A stretch of DNA of 64,000 nucleotides from Agrococcus sediminis (GCF_007923295.1 NZ_VOIR01000011.1:124001-188000), one strand, 5' to 3'; positions 34,900 to 44,284 are shown, counted from the stretch's first letter. Numbers and translations are program-made. Notes: generated by a model not told the origin, from the sequence alone.

Positions 34900-36017
34900 G
34901 ACCCGCTCCCGAAGCCGGCCTCGAAGTCGGCGAGCGCCTGCCGCTGCTCGTCCATAAGCGGATGCGGCTCGGCGTAGACGAAGTCGAAGATGTCGTCGCT
35001 CGCGGCGGTGCCGGCCGCGAGCGTCTGCCGCCGCATGTCGGCGGCGAGCTCTGCGGCCTCCTGCTCCTGCGCGGCGAGCGCGGCGTCGTCGACGCCCAGC
35101 GAGCGCAGGTGCACGGCCATGCGCGCGATCGGGTCGCGGCGGCGCCACGCCTCCTCCTCGTCGGAGGTGCGGTAGCGGGTGGGGTCGTCACTCGTGGTGT
35201 GCGCGCCCATGCGGTAGGTGTCGGCCTCGACGTAGCCGGGGCGTCCCTGCCTGGCCGCGTCGAGCATCCGCCGGGTCACCGCGAACGACGCGAGCGGGTC
35301 GTTGCCGTCGACCCAGGCCGCGTCGAGGCCGAAGCCGCGGGCGCGCTCGTGCAGCGGAAACCGGCTCTGCCGGCTCGAGGGCACCGAGATGGCCCACTTG
35401 TTGTTCTGCACGAAGAAGACGATGGGCGCCTCGTAGCTCGCGGCGAAGACGAGCCCCTCGCTCGCGTCGCCCTGGCTCGCGGCGCCGTCGCCGTAGAAGG
35501 CCATGACCGCCTCGTCGACCGCCTCATCGCCGGTGCCGCACGCGCCGTCGAGCCGGATGCCCATGGCGTAGCCGGTCGAGTGCAGGGCGTGGGTGGCGAT
35601 GACGAGCGAGTAGATGCGCATGCCGCGCACCTCGAGCGGGCTCCAGCCGCCGTGGCTCGCGCCGCGGAAGATGTCGATGATCTGCCGCATCTCGACGCCG
35701 CGGTGCAGGGCGAGCAGGTGCTCGCGGTAGCTGGGGAAGAGCGTGTCCTGGTCGCGCGCGGCCCACGCCGCGCCGACCTGCGCGCCCTCCTGCCCGAGCG
35801 ACGGCACCCACAGGCCGAGCTTCCCCTGCCGCTGCAGGTGGCCGGCCTCGATGTCGAACGCGCGGGTGCGCACCATCTCGCCGTGCATCGCGAGGCGGTC
35901 GTCGGTCGTCAGCTGCGCGGCGAGCTCGCGCCACTCGGCGTTCGCGTCGGTCTCGACGAGCGCGCCCTCCGCGTCGAGCAGGCGGATGGGCTCGGTCGCC
36001 GTGGCGGCACCGGTCAC
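34896..36017 (-). CDS. 2-oxo acid dehydrogenase E1 component, alpha subunit
   Basis: 373-residue E1alpha with the TPP-binding motif YGDGAASQGDASEGLVFA and closing NNKWAI. LGLWVPSLGQEGAQVGAAWA and HTTSDDPTRYR also match the family; the latter contains the phosphorylation-loop region of eukaryotic BCKDH. It decarboxylates 2-oxo acids with E1beta. Its ATG overlaps the upstream aminotransferase stop by 4 nt. No E3 (lipoamide dehydrogenase) gene is nearby; it must come from elsewhere. Confidence 0.93.
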   Translation of the reverse strand: MTGAATATEPIRLLDAEGALVETDANAEWRELAAQLTTDDRLAMHGEMVRTRAFDIEAGHLQRQGKLGLWVPSLGQEGAQVGAAWAARDQDTLFPSYREHLLALHRGVEMRQIIDIFRGASHGGWSPLEVRGMRIYSLVIATHALHSTGYAMGIRLDGACGTGDEAVDEAVMAFYGDGAASQGDASEGLVFAASYEAPIVFFVQNNKWAISVPSSRQSRFPLHERARGFGLDAAWVDGNDPLASFAVTRRMLDAARQGRPGYVEADTYRMGAHTTSDDPTRYRTSDEEEAWRRRDPIARMAVHLRSLGVDDAALAAQEQEAAELAADMRRQTLAAGTAASDDIFDFVYAEPHPLMDEQRQALADFEAGFGSGS

Positions 36018-37072
36018 GGCAGCGCCCGGATCGCGGTCGCCGCCGCCAGCACGTGCTCGTCGGCCTCGGGCTCGCCGATCGAGATGCGCACGCCGTCGGC
36101 GAAGACCTTGGCGACGATGCGGTTGGCGAAGAGGATGTCGTGGATCGCCTCCTGCTGGTCGGCACGGGAGGGCACCCAGACGAAGTTGCCGTGCGGCTTC
36201 GGCACCGGCACGCCCGCGTCGACGAGGCGCTGCCAGAGCGCGTCGCGCTGCTCGGCGAGCCGCGCGACCCGCGCCATCGTCTCGTCGACGTGCGCCATGG
36301 CGGCGAGCGCGGCGGCGGAGGCGAGTGCCGTCTGCGACAGCGGCACGCCCGTCAGGTCGGCGCCGCGCAGCACCGCGGGGTCGCCGACGGCGTAGCCGAC
36401 GCGGAGGCCCGCGAGGCCGTGCGCCTTCGAGAAGGTGCGCAGCACGACGACGTTGTCGTGCGCGCGCTGGAGGGCGATGCCGTCGAACGTCGGCTCGCGC
36501 ACGAACTCGACGTAGGCCTCGTCGAGCATGACGAGCACGTCGGACGGCACGCGGGCGAGGAACGCGTCGAGCTCGGCCGCGCCGACCATCGTGCCGGTGG
36601 GGTTGTTGGGGCTGCAGACGATGACGGCGCGGGTGCGCTCGGTGATGGCGTCGGCCATCGCGTCGAGGTCGTGCGCGTGCTGCGCGTCGTTCGGGATCTC
36701 GACCGGCGTCGCACCGCCGGTGCGAACGAACAGCGGGTAGGCGTCGAAGGAGCGCCAGGCGTAGACGACCTCGTCGCCGGGGCCGGCGACCGCGTGGATG
36801 AGCTGCTGCAGGAGCGACGCGGAGCCGTCGCCGATGAGCACGCGCTCGACGTCGACGCCGAGCTGGGCGGCGAGCGCCGCCTTCAGGTCGGGCGCGCCGG
36901 GGCGCGGATAGCGGTTCACGCGCTCCGCCTCCCGCTGCACGGCCTCCACCACCGCCGGCAGCGGCGGGAAGGGGTTCTCGTTGCTGGAGAGCTTGTAGCC
37001 GCCCTCCGGCGCGGGCCGCCCCTGCTGGTACGGGGGCACCGACGCGATCTCGGGTCGAAGTCGCACAGTCAC
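36014..37072 (-). CDS. hisC: Histidinol-phosphate / aromatic aminotransferase family protein
   Basis: 352-residue fold-type I aminotransferase: KLSSNENPFPPLP at the N-terminus, VCSPNNPTGTM, MLDEAYVEF and RTFSKAHGLAGLRVGYA with the PLP lysine. This is the HisC/Pat family. First gene of a coupled operon with a keto-acid dehydrogenase, so its in vivo substrate may be a branched-chain or aromatic amino acid rather than histidinol phosphate; no other his genes are near. GTG start; TAGCCT ends 6 nt upstream, suggesting a leaderless transcript for the whole operon. Confidence 0.85.
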   Translation of the reverse strand: MTVRLRPEIASVPPYQQGRPAPEGGYKLSSNENPFPPLPAVVEAVQREAERVNRYPRPGAPDLKAALAAQLGVDVERVLIGDGSASLLQQLIHAVAGPGDEVVYAWRSFDAYPLFVRTGGATPVEIPNDAQHAHDLDAMADAITERTRAVIVCSPNNPTGTMVGAAELDAFLARVPSDVLVMLDEAYVEFVREPTFDGIALQRAHDNVVVLRTFSKAHGLAGLRVGYAVGDPAVLRGADLTGVPLSQTALASAAALAAMAHVDETMARVARLAEQRDALWQRLVDAGVPVPKPHGNFVWVPSRADQQEAIHDILFANRIVAKVFADGVRISIGEPEADEHVLAAATAIRALP

Positions 37073-37131
37073 CGGCTCAGGCTATTGCGAGTCTCGGCTC
37101 GGTTGGGGGATATGGGTGCCATGATCTGGCC

Positions 37132-37536
37132 ATGCGCTTCCTGCTCCGCGTGATCTTCACCGCCGTGGCGATCTGGCTCGTGACCCTCTTCGTGCCGGGC
37201 ATCGAGATCGTGCCGTTCGGCGGCCAGTGGTGGCACCTCGCGGTGACGACGCTCGGCGTGGCGCTCGTGTTCGCGCTCGTGAACGCCACGATCGGCAACC
37301 TGATCCGCATCGTCGCGTTCCCGCTCTACATCCTCACGATCGGCATCGTGGCGCTCTTCGTGAACGCGTTCCTGCTGATGATCGTGCACTGGCTGTCGCA
37401 GCTCGTCGGCTACGGGATCGACGTCGAGAACTTCTGGTGGGGCATGCTCGCGGCGGTCTGCATCGCCTTCCTCACCTGGCTGATCACGATCGTGACGCGG
37501 CCGATCTTCGGCAAGGAGCGTCCTCGCGAGAGGTGA
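37132..37536 (+). CDS. Phage-holin-like four-helix membrane protein (PF04020-type)
   Basis: 134-residue membrane protein with four hydrophobic helices: MRFLLRVIFTAVAIWLVTLF, LAVTTLGVALVFALVNATIG, then IVAFPLYILTIGIVALFVNA and a last helix ending IVTRPIFGKERPRER. It fits the widespread family named phage holin IV, which is chromosomal in most bacteria and whose role is unknown. No phage genes surround it. Divergent from the hisC-like operon. Confidence 0.85.
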   Translation: MRFLLRVIFTAVAIWLVTLFVPGIEIVPFGGQWWHLAVTTLGVALVFALVNATIGNLIRIVAFPLYILTIGIVALFVNAFLLMIVHWLSQLVGYGIDVENFWWGMLAAVCIAFLTWLITIVTRPIFGKERPRER

Positions 37537-37562
37537 GCCCGGAGCGCTCAGCCTCGCGCAGC

Positions 37563-39191
37563 TCACTCGCGGTGCACGTGCACCCCGTATCCCGCGACCG
37601 GCGTGCCGCCCTCGGTGACCGTGCGCATCCGCTCGGTCCAGCGCGCGACCACGACGTCGTCGCGCGCGGCCCGGTGGAGCGTCTCGACGTACTCGTCCTG
37701 CGAGTGGCGGGCGGCGAAGCCCGTGCCGTGGCCGCCGGCGCTCTCGACGAGGATCTGCGGCGGGCCGCCGCCGTCGGCGAGGCCGTCGGCCGCGGGGGTC
37801 GGGTCGCCCGCGTGCGCGACCGCGAGCACCGCGACCTCGGGCGGGATCTCGGCGGTCGCCGACGGGGCGCCGATGAGCAGCGCCGACTCGACGTCGAAGC
37901 GGCCCGACGCGGCGACGTTGGCGACCGCGGCGCCGCCCTGCGAGTAGCCGAACAGGTCGACCGGGTCGCCGGGCCCGACTCCCGCGGCCACCATGGCCTC
38001 GGCCACCGCGGCGTCGGAGCCGACGAGCAGGTGCGGCGTCGAGGCGGCGTTCTCGACGTTCGCCGGCCCGTCGAGGCCCGTCGCCGGGTCGGTGCCGAAG
38101 GTCTCGGTGCCGCGCACGAACACCTGGAAGCGGCGCGAGCCGTCGGGCATGCGCAGCTCGTGCACGACCACCTGCTGCTCCTGGTCGCGGATGATCGCCA
38201 TCGCCTGCCCCGGCGACGAGACCGGCCGCACGGGCGGCTGCACCGGGGTGACGGCGCCCGCCCGCACCGGCGACAGCCCGCCGCCCACCCGGAGGCCGAG
38301 CGCGGCGCCCGCGGCGAGCAGCGCGAGCTGCTCGTCCTGCCCGATCGCCGACTCGAGCCGCGCCGCGACCGGCAGCGGCACGCCGAGGAACCCCGCGAGC
38401 GCCTCGTCGGTCGACTCCATCGCGAGCCCGAGCGCGCCGACGAAGCCGGGCTGCGCGAGCAGCGCCTCGCTCGAGCGATCCCAGAACGACGCCGCCTGCG
38501 CCATGAGCTGCTCGACCGAGACGCCCGCGGCCTCCGCGTGGGCGAGCAGCGCCGCCGCGTGCTGCGGATGCGTCGCCGCGAGCCGGGCGGCGAGCGGCAC
38601 GGCGACGAGGCCGATCGCGAGCGCCGCGCCCGCGCCCACCGCGAGCAGCGGCATCCACGCCGGCGCCGAGCCGACCGCCCCGGCCACGAGGCCCCGCGCG
38701 GCGACGCCGGCGCCCCACGCGACCCCGCCCGCGAGCTCCTCGACGAGCCCCAGCACGGCATCCGACGCCAGCTCGTAGGCGCGACCGGCGAGCATCGTGT
38801 CGTCGTGCAGGCGGTCGAGCTCGACGACGAGCGCCTGCGCGGCCGCCGCGCGGTCGTCGATGGCGGCGGCGCAGTCGCGCAGCGCCGCGACCCTGATGCC
38901 GGGTGCCGACGCGTGCCCGAGGGGCGGCGCGGCGTGCAGCGCGCGCACCGCGTCGCGCACGCGCCAGGCCGCGTCGCGCAGCTGCGCGCACGCGGCACCC
39001 GTGACGCTCGGGTCCCACGCGACCTCCACGCCGGCCTTCGGCGCCGCCGGGGCCGCGGCCGCGGCGCCCCAGCCCGGGCCGCCGAACGATCCGCCCCCGC
39101 CCTCGTGGCCGCCGAAGGCGCCGCCGCCCGCGACCGGCCCCCCGAACGCGCCCCCGCCGCCGTCGCGCGCCTCGCCCCGGCCGCCGCTCAC
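37563..39191 (-). CDS. Alpha/beta hydrolase-like protein coupled to a WXG100-like partner
   Basis: 542 residues. Residues 10-45 are Gly-rich with repeated GGxFGG units; 55-140 are helical and ESX-like in character; 143-205 are hydrophobic with two possible transmembrane helices. The C-terminal half looks like an alpha/beta hydrolase: VVVHELRMPDGSRRFQVFVRG, nucleophile elbow GYSQG with Ser near 417, Asp in AHAGDPTP near 463 and His near 488-496. Its GTG start overlaps the stop of the WXG100-like gene by 4 nt. Exact substrate unknown; it may be an esterase acting at the envelope or an exported effector. Confidence 0.65.
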   Translation of the reverse strand: MSGGRGEARDGGGGAFGGPVAGGGAFGGHEGGGGSFGGPGWGAAAAAPAAPKAGVEVAWDPSVTGAACAQLRDAAWRVRDAVRALHAAPPLGHASAPGIRVAALRDCAAAIDDRAAAAQALVVELDRLHDDTMLAGRAYELASDAVLGLVEELAGGVAWGAGVAARGLVAGAVGSAPAWMPLLAVGAGAALAIGLVAVPLAARLAATHPQHAAALLAHAEAAGVSVEQLMAQAASFWDRSSEALLAQPGFVGALGLAMESTDEALAGFLGVPLPVAARLESAIGQDEQLALLAAGAALGLRVGGGLSPVRAGAVTPVQPPVRPVSSPGQAMAIIRDQEQQVVVHELRMPDGSRRFQVFVRGTETFGTDPATGLDGPANVENAASTPHLLVGSDAAVAEAMVAAGVGPGDPVDLFGYSQGGAAVANVAASGRFDVESALLIGAPSATAEIPPEVAVLAVAHAGDPTPAADGLADGGGPPQILVESAGGHGTGFAARHSQDEYVETLHRAARDDVVVARWTERMRTVTEGGTPVAGYGVHVHRE

Positions 39192-39445
39192 ATCGCCCCC
39201 TCGATCGCGAGCGCCAGCACGCGCAGCTCGTGCTCCTCCGCCGAGAGCCGGTCGCGCAGCGCGAGCCCGCGCGCGTCGAACGCGTCGCGCGCGGGTCCGA
39301 GCCACGCCTCCTGCCCGCGCAGCACCACGAGGGACGCCGCGTCGTCGAGCAGCCGGCCGGCGCGCTGCACCGCCGCGATCGCCGCCCGCGCCTCCCCGGC
39401 CGCCTTCGCGCGCATGGCCGCCGCAGCCGCATCCGTCATCGTCAT
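39188..39445 (-). CDS. Small helical protein, WXG100-like
   Basis: 85 residues predicted to form two helices around a W-L-G at 48-50 (GQEAWLGPARDAFDARG), the arrangement of WXG100/EsxA-type secretion targets (WXG100 proteins are about 100 residues). ATG 39445 is chosen for a GGAGGTG about 7 nt upstream; an ATG six bases inside is possible. Coupled by GTGA to the hydrolase gene. No type VII secretion core genes are in the window, so export is only inferred. Confidence 0.6.
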   Translation of the reverse strand: MTMTDAAAAAMRAKAAGEARAAIAAVQRAGRLLDDAASLVVLRGQEAWLGPARDAFDARGLALRDRLSAEEHELRVLALAIEGAM

Positions 39446-39561
39446 GGGCCCACCTCCGAGCCGCACCGTCGCATCCGCCGGCCCGCGCCCGCTGCGCCAG
39501 CCGGCGCCCCTGTGGACAGCGCGGCCGGCGACCGCCCCCGCGGCGCCCCGGGTTTGCCACA

Positions 39562-40083
39562 ATGGGGCCTGTGACCATCGACCGGGAGTTCGCCGATGCG
39601 ACCCGCTTCCGGGTCTGCTTCGTGTGCACCGGCAACATCTGCCGCTCGCCGATGGCGGCGACGGTCTTCGAGCAGCTCGCCAAGCGCCGCGGCGTCGCCG
39701 AGCGGCTCCTGGTCGCGAGCGCCGGCATCAGCGAGTACCACGTGGGCGAGACCGCCGACCCGCGCACGCTCGCGGCGCTCAGCGACGCCGGCTACGACGC
39801 CGTCGCCCACCGCGCCAAGCAGTTCAAGGCCAAGTGGCTCGACTCGTTCGACCTCGTGATCGCCTTCGACCGCGGCCAGGAGCGCGCGCTGCGCTCGCTC
39901 GCCCGCACCGACGAGCAGCACTCCAAGATCCGGCTGCTGCTGTCGTTCGACCCCGACGCCACCGGGCCCGACGTGCCCGACCCCTACTACTCGGAGGACG
40001 CGTTCTTCGGCACCGTCCTGCGCCAGATCGAGACCGCCGTCGGCAGGCTGTTCCGCCAGATCCAGCCCGCCATGCGCCCCTGA
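39562..40083 (+). CDS. Low-molecular-weight protein-tyrosine phosphatase
   Basis: 173-residue phosphatase with the C-x5-R active site in CFVCTGNICRSPMAATVFE and the general-acid Asp in PDVPDPYYSED. It resembles actinobacterial PtpA-like enzymes that remove phosphate from tyrosine proteins. Start is either ATG 39562 or GTG 39571, both in frame; the first is used here. It precedes purB by 9 nt and is likely cotranscribed with it. Confidence 0.92.
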   Translation: MGPVTIDREFADATRFRVCFVCTGNICRSPMAATVFEQLAKRRGVAERLLVASAGISEYHVGETADPRTLAALSDAGYDAVAHRAKQFKAKWLDSFDLVIAFDRGQERALRSLARTDEQHSKIRLLLSFDPDATGPDVPDPYYSEDAFFGTVLRQIETAVGRLFRQIQPAMRP

Positions 40084-40092
40084 AGGAGCCCC

Positions 40093-41472
40093 ATGTCGCT
40101 GCCCGCCCAGCCCCTCTCCCCCCTCGACGGCCGCTACCAGCGGCAGGTCGGGGCGCTCGCCGAGCACCTGTCGGAGGCGGGCCTCAACCGGGCCCGCGTG
40201 CACGTCGAGGTCGAGTGGCTGCTCTGGGTGGCCGAGCACCGGCTCTTCGGCGCGAGCCCCGTCGACGCCGAGGACGCGGATGCGCTGCGGCGGTGGGCGG
40301 CCGCGTTCGGCCAGGACGAGGTCGACTGGCTCGCCGGCAAGGAGGCCGTCACGCGGCACGACGTGAAGGCGGTCGAGTACCTCGTGCGCGAGCGGCTCTC
40401 GGAGCAGGGCCTCGAGCGGCTCTCGGAGGCGGTGCACATCGCCTGCACGAGCGAGGACATCAACAACCTCTCCTACGCCCTCACGATCCGCACCGCCGTG
40501 CAGGATGTCTGGATGCCGGCGCTGCGCGCCGTCATCGACCGGCTGCGCGAGCTCGCCGTCGAGCAGCGCGACCGCGCCATGCTCTCGCTCACGCACGGCC
40601 AGCCCGCGACGCCGACGACGCTCGGCAAGGAGCTCGCGGTCGTCGCCTGGCGCCTCGAGCGGCAGGCGAGGCGGATCGAGCAGGTCGAGGTGCTCGGCAA
40701 GTTCGCCGGCGCCACGGGCACCTTCTCGGCCCACGTCGTGGCCGAGCCCGACGCCGACTGGCCGGCCACCGCATCCGCCTTCGTCGAGCACCTCGGGCTC
40801 ACCTGGAACCCCCTCACGACGCAGATCGAGTCGCACGACTGGCAGGCCGAGCTCTTCGGCGCCATCTCGCACGCCGGGCGCATCCTGCACAACCTCGCCA
40901 CCGACGTGTGGACCTACATCATGCTCGGCGCGTTCACGCAGATCCCGGTCGCGGGCGCCACCGGCTCGTCGACGATGCCGCACAAGATCAACCCGATCCG
41001 CTTCGAGAACGCCGAGGCCAACCTCGAGATCGCGTCGGCCATGCTCGAGTCGCTCTCGGCGACGCTCGTCACGAGCCGCCTGCAGCGCGACCTCACCGAC
41101 TCGTCGACGCAGCGCAACATCGGCGTCGCGCTCGGGCACTCGCTGCTCGCGCTCGACAACCTGCGCCGCGGCCTCGGCGAGATCGCCGTCTCGGACGCCG
41201 CGCTCGACGCCGCGCTCGAGGGCAACTGGGAGGTGCTCGCCGAGGCGATCCAGACGGTCATCCGCGCCGAGGTGCTCGCGGGCCGCTCGTCGATCGACGA
41301 CCCCTATGCGCAGCTGAAGGAGCTCACCCGCGGGCAGCGCGTCGGCCAGGCCGAGCTCATCGCGTTCGTCGACGGGCTCGACATCTCGGATGCCGCCAAG
41401 GAGCGGCTGCGGGGCCTGACGCCCCACGCCTACACGGGCGTCGCGAGCGCGCTCGTCGACCGCCTGCCGTAG
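40093..41472 (+). CDS. purB: Adenylosuccinate lyase
   Basis: 459-residue fumarase-superfamily enzyme acting twice in purine synthesis (SAICAR to AICAR, and adenylosuccinate to AMP). It follows E. coli PurB: SPLDGRYQRQV near the N-terminus, HDVKAVEYLVRE, the S-loop signature GSSTMPHKINPIRFENAEAN and DLTDSSTQRNIGVALGHSL. GGAG lies 7 nt before the ATG. Downstream of the phosphatase gene on the same strand. Confidence 0.96.
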   Translation: MSLPAQPLSPLDGRYQRQVGALAEHLSEAGLNRARVHVEVEWLLWVAEHRLFGASPVDAEDADALRRWAAAFGQDEVDWLAGKEAVTRHDVKAVEYLVRERLSEQGLERLSEAVHIACTSEDINNLSYALTIRTAVQDVWMPALRAVIDRLRELAVEQRDRAMLSLTHGQPATPTTLGKELAVVAWRLERQARRIEQVEVLGKFAGATGTFSAHVVAEPDADWPATASAFVEHLGLTWNPLTTQIESHDWQAELFGAISHAGRILHNLATDVWTYIMLGAFTQIPVAGATGSSTMPHKINPIRFENAEANLEIASAMLESLSATLVTSRLQRDLTDSSTQRNIGVALGHSLLALDNLRRGLGEIAVSDAALDAALEGNWEVLAEAIQTVIRAEVLAGRSSIDDPYAQLKELTRGQRVGQAELIAFVDGLDISDAAKERLRGLTPHAYTGVASALVDRLP

Positions 41473-41478
41473 GCGCGC

Positions 41479-41502
41479 CTCGCCCTCGCCCTCGCCCTCG
41501 CC
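41479..41502. repeat. (CTCGCC)4 tandem hexamer repeat
   Basis: Four exact CTCGCC units begin 6 nt after the purB stop, followed by a degenerate GC-only stretch. It is noncoding and could vary in copy number. Confidence 0.9.
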
Positions 41503-41545
41503 CGCGCTCGCCGCGCGCGCGGGCACCGCGTGCCAGGCTGGAGGC

Positions 41546-42562
41546 ATGCGAGCGACCATCCTGCATGCCCCTGGAGACATCCGCGTCGAGGAGTGGGCCG
41601 ACCCCGCGCTCGAGCGGCCGACCGACGCCATCGTGCGCGTCGTCGCCGGCTGCGTGTGCGGCTCCGACCTGTGGCCCTACCGCGGCGCGAACGAGGTGCC
41701 CGAGCCCCGCACGATCGGCCACGAGGCGATCGGCGTCGTCGAGGCGATCGGTCCCGACGTCGCGCGCGTGCGCGTCGGCGACTTCGTCATCGTGCCCTTC
41801 GACCACTGCTGCGGCCGCTGCGTGCACTGCCTCGCCGGCCAGACGCAGGGCTGCGTCGAGCTCGCGATGACCGGCAGCGGCCAGGCCGAGCTGACGCGCG
41901 TGACGAACGCCGACGCCACGTGCTTCGTGCTCGACGAGGCGCCCGCGCCCGAGCAGCAGGCGACGGTGCTCGCCCTCAGCGACGTGCTGCCGACCGGCTA
42001 CCACGCGGCCGTCTCGGCCGGCGTCGTGCCCGGCTCGACCGCCGTCGTCGTCGGCGACGGCGCGGTGGGCCTGTGCGGCGTGCTCTCGGCGAAGCGCCTC
42101 GGCGCCGAGCGCATCATCGCCCTCTCGCGCAACCCCGAGCGGCAGCGCATCGCCACAGACTTCGGCGCGACCGACCTCGTGGCCGAGCGCGGCGACGACG
42201 CGGTCGAGGCGGTGCGCGAGCTCACCGACGGGGTGGGGGCGGATGCGGTGCTCGAGTGCGTGGGCACCGAGCAGTCGATGCTCACGGCGTTCGGCGCCGC
42301 CCGCCCCGGCGCCACGGTCGGCTTCGTCGGCGTGCCGCACGGCGTGCAGATCCCCTGGCCGACGGCGTTCCGCGGCAACATCGGGCTCCGCGGCGGCATG
42401 GCGCCGGTCGTGCGCTACCTGCCCGAGCTCGTGCCGGCCGTGCTCGCCGGCGACCTCGACGCATCCGCCGTCTTCGACCTCGAGCTGCCGCTCGACGACG
42501 CCGCCGAGGCCTACCGGGCGATGGACGAGCGGCGCGCGGTGAAGGTGCTGCTGCGCCCCTGA
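41546..42562 (+). CDS. Zinc-dependent alcohol dehydrogenase family protein
   Basis: 338-residue medium-chain dehydrogenase. Catalytic zinc ligands are in GCVCGSDLWPYRG and IGHEAIGVVEAIG; a structural zinc lobe follows (DHCCGRCVHCLAGQTQGC); the Rossmann motif is VVVGDGAVGLCGVLSAKRLG. The glutathione-independent formaldehyde-dehydrogenase-like or sorbitol-dehydrogenase-like subgroups are closest by eye. Substrate not predictable. CAGGCT ends 6 nt before the ATG, and GGAGG also lies close, so translation could be leadered or leaderless. Convergent with catalase across a shared terminator. Confidence 0.88.
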   Translation: MRATILHAPGDIRVEEWADPALERPTDAIVRVVAGCVCGSDLWPYRGANEVPEPRTIGHEAIGVVEAIGPDVARVRVGDFVIVPFDHCCGRCVHCLAGQTQGCVELAMTGSGQAELTRVTNADATCFVLDEAPAPEQQATVLALSDVLPTGYHAAVSAGVVPGSTAVVVGDGAVGLCGVLSAKRLGAERIIALSRNPERQRIATDFGATDLVAERGDDAVEAVRELTDGVGADAVLECVGTEQSMLTAFGAARPGATVGFVGVPHGVQIPWPTAFRGNIGLRGGMAPVVRYLPELVPAVLAGDLDASAVFDLELPLDDAAEAYRAMDERRAVKVLLRP

Positions 42563-42596
42563 CGCCCGCCACCGGCGCCGCGTGCCCGACGCGACG

Positions 42597-42629
42597 CGGC
42601 CCGCCCCGGCGAGGTGCCGGAGCGGGCCG
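42597..42629. terminator. Bidirectional terminator between the alcohol dehydrogenase and catalase genes
   Basis: CGGCCCGC (42597-42604) pairs with GCGGGCCG (42622-42629), extended by CCGGC/GCCGG inside one mismatch, with a 5-nt loop. It lies between convergent stops. Confidence 0.75.
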
Positions 42630-42650
42630 TGAGCGCGAGGGCGCCGTGGA

Positions 42651-44156
42651 TCAGAAGACGGCGGGCGTGCGCACCGGCTCCGACGCGAGCGACGTGCGGG
42701 GCTCGTCGATCGGGGTCAGCCCCGCCTCGACGCGCGCGCCGAGGCCCGCGTCGACGCTCTTCCAGTACTGGATGGCCCGGGCGCGGATCTCGGGCACGCG
42801 CGTCTTGCCGACGTGGCCGACGATGTTCGCCACGAGCCGCTCGCGCTCCGGGTCGGTGAGCACCTCGCGCACGAGCGTGCCGGCCTGGCCGAAGTCGTCG
42901 TCCTCGGGGTGCAGGGTGGCGGCGGCGCGGATGAGCTCCCCGTCGCTCTGCCACCCGCGGTCGTCACCGGCCGCAGCCGCATCCGCCGCCGGTCCGCCGA
43001 AGGAGTTCGGCGCGTACACGGGCGCCGACGCGGGCCGAAAGCCGTGGCGCATCGAGCCCTCCTTGTCGTAGGAGTGCACCTCGGTCGCCCGTGCGGCGTT
43101 CACCGGCAGCTCGGCGTGGTTGACGCCGATGCGGTAGCGGTGCGCGTCTGCGTAGCTGAAGATGCGCGCCTGCAGCATCTTGTCGGGGCTCGCCGCGATG
43201 CCGGGCACGAAGTGGGCGGGGCTGAACGCCGCCTGCTCGATCTCGGCGAAGTAGTTCTCGGGGTTGCGGTCGAGCGTCATGCGGCCCACCTCGATGAGCG
43301 GGTAGTCGCCGTGCGGCCACACCTTCGTCAGGTCGAAGGGGTTGAAGCGGTAGGTCGCGGCGTCGGCGTACGGCATGACCTGCACCGAGAGCGTCCAGGA
43401 CGGGAAGTCGCCCTCCTCGATCGCCGAGTAGAGGTCGCGGATGTGGTGGTCGGCGTCGCTGCCGGCGAGCTCGTCGGCCTCCGCCTGCGGCAGGAACGCG
43501 TTGCCCTGGTCGGTCTTGAAGTGGTACTTCACCCAGAAGCGCTCGCCGTCGGCGCTGATCCACTGGTAGGTGTGCGAGCCGAAGCCGTCCATGTGGCGCC
43601 AGCTCTTCGGCAGGCCGCGGTCGCCCATGAGCCACGTCACCTGGTGCGCCGACTCGGGGCTCAGGGTCCAGAAGTCCCACTGCATGTCGTTGTCGCGCAG
43701 GTGCGAGCCCGGCAGGCGCTTCTGCGAGTGGATGAAGTCGGGGAACTTGATGCCGTCCTTGATGAAGAAGACGGGGGTGTTGTTGCCGACGAGGTCGTAG
43801 TTGCCCTCGGTCGTGTAGAACTTCAGCGCGAACCCGCGCGGGTCGCGCCACGTGTCGGGGCTGCCCTGCTCGCCGGCGACGGTCGAGAAGCGGGCGAGCA
43901 TCTCGGTCTCGACGCCCGGCTGGAAGAGCGCGGCGCGCGTGTAGGCGCTCACGTCGTTGGTGGTGACGAACCGGCCGTAGGCGCCGCCGCCCTTGGCGTG
44001 CACCACGCGCTCCGGCACACGCTCCCGGTTGAAGTGGGCGAGCTTCTCGACCAGGTAGTGGTCGGTGAGCGCGATCGCGCCGTCGGCGCCGACGCTCTGC
44101 GAGTGCGCGTCGCTCGCGATCGGGGTGCCGACGCTGTTCGTGGTGGGTGTCGTCAT
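42651..44156 (-). CDS. katA: Monofunctional haem catalase (small subunit, clade 3-like)
   Basis: 501-residue catalase that splits hydrogen peroxide. The distal His is in [12 protein letters not shown], the distal Asn in [16 protein letters not shown], and the proximal Tyr in [19 protein letters not shown]-binding residues of clade 3 enzymes are plausible in the same region, and the length fits small-subunit catalases. GGAAGAGGAAG lies before the ATG. It follows a Fur-family gene by 128 nt on the same strand, the usual regulator-catalase pairing. Confidence 0.96.
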   Translation of the reverse strand: MTTPTTNSVGTPIASDAHSQSVGADGAIALTDHYLVEKLAHFNRERVPERVVHAKGGGAYGRFVTTNDVSAYTRAALFQPGVETEMLARFSTVAGEQGSPDTWRDPRGFALKFYTTEGNYDLVGNNTPVFFIKDGIKFPDFIHSQKRLPGSHLRDNDMQWDFWTLSPESAHQVTWLMGDRGLPKSWRHMDGFGSHTYQWISADGERFWVKYHFKTDQGNAFLPQAEADELAGSDADHHIRDLYSAIEEGDFPSWTLSVQVMPYADAATYRFNPFDLTKVWPHGDYPLIEVGRMTLDRNPENYFAEIEQAAFSPAHFVPGIAASPDKMLQARIFSYADAHRYRIGVNHAELPVNAARATEVHSYDKEGSMRHGFRPASAPVYAPNSFGGPAADAAAAGDDRGWQSDGELIRAAATLHPEDDDFGQAGTLVREVLTDPERERLVANIVGHVGKTRVPEIRARAIQYWKSVDAGLGARVEAGLTPIDEPRTSLASEPVRTPAVF

Positions 44157-44284
44157 GCTTCCTCTTCCGTTGCGTGTCGTTGGTCTGGTCCGGGTGCGCG
44201 CGGTCGCGCGGGCGCGCTCGCGCCGTCGGCGGTGCGGATGGGCGACGGTGCCCGCGTCGTCGGGTGCGGCCCCGACGGGGCCGG

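Noticed and set aside
37132-37536. Prophage remnant suggested by a holin-like gene
   Set aside because: No lysin, capsid, integrase or attachment repeats nearby; this family is chromosomal in many actinobacteria.
37227-41870. 1547-codon open frame on the plus strand
   Set aside because: Runs antisense or out of frame through the hydrolase, phosphatase and purB genes, with no conserved motif.
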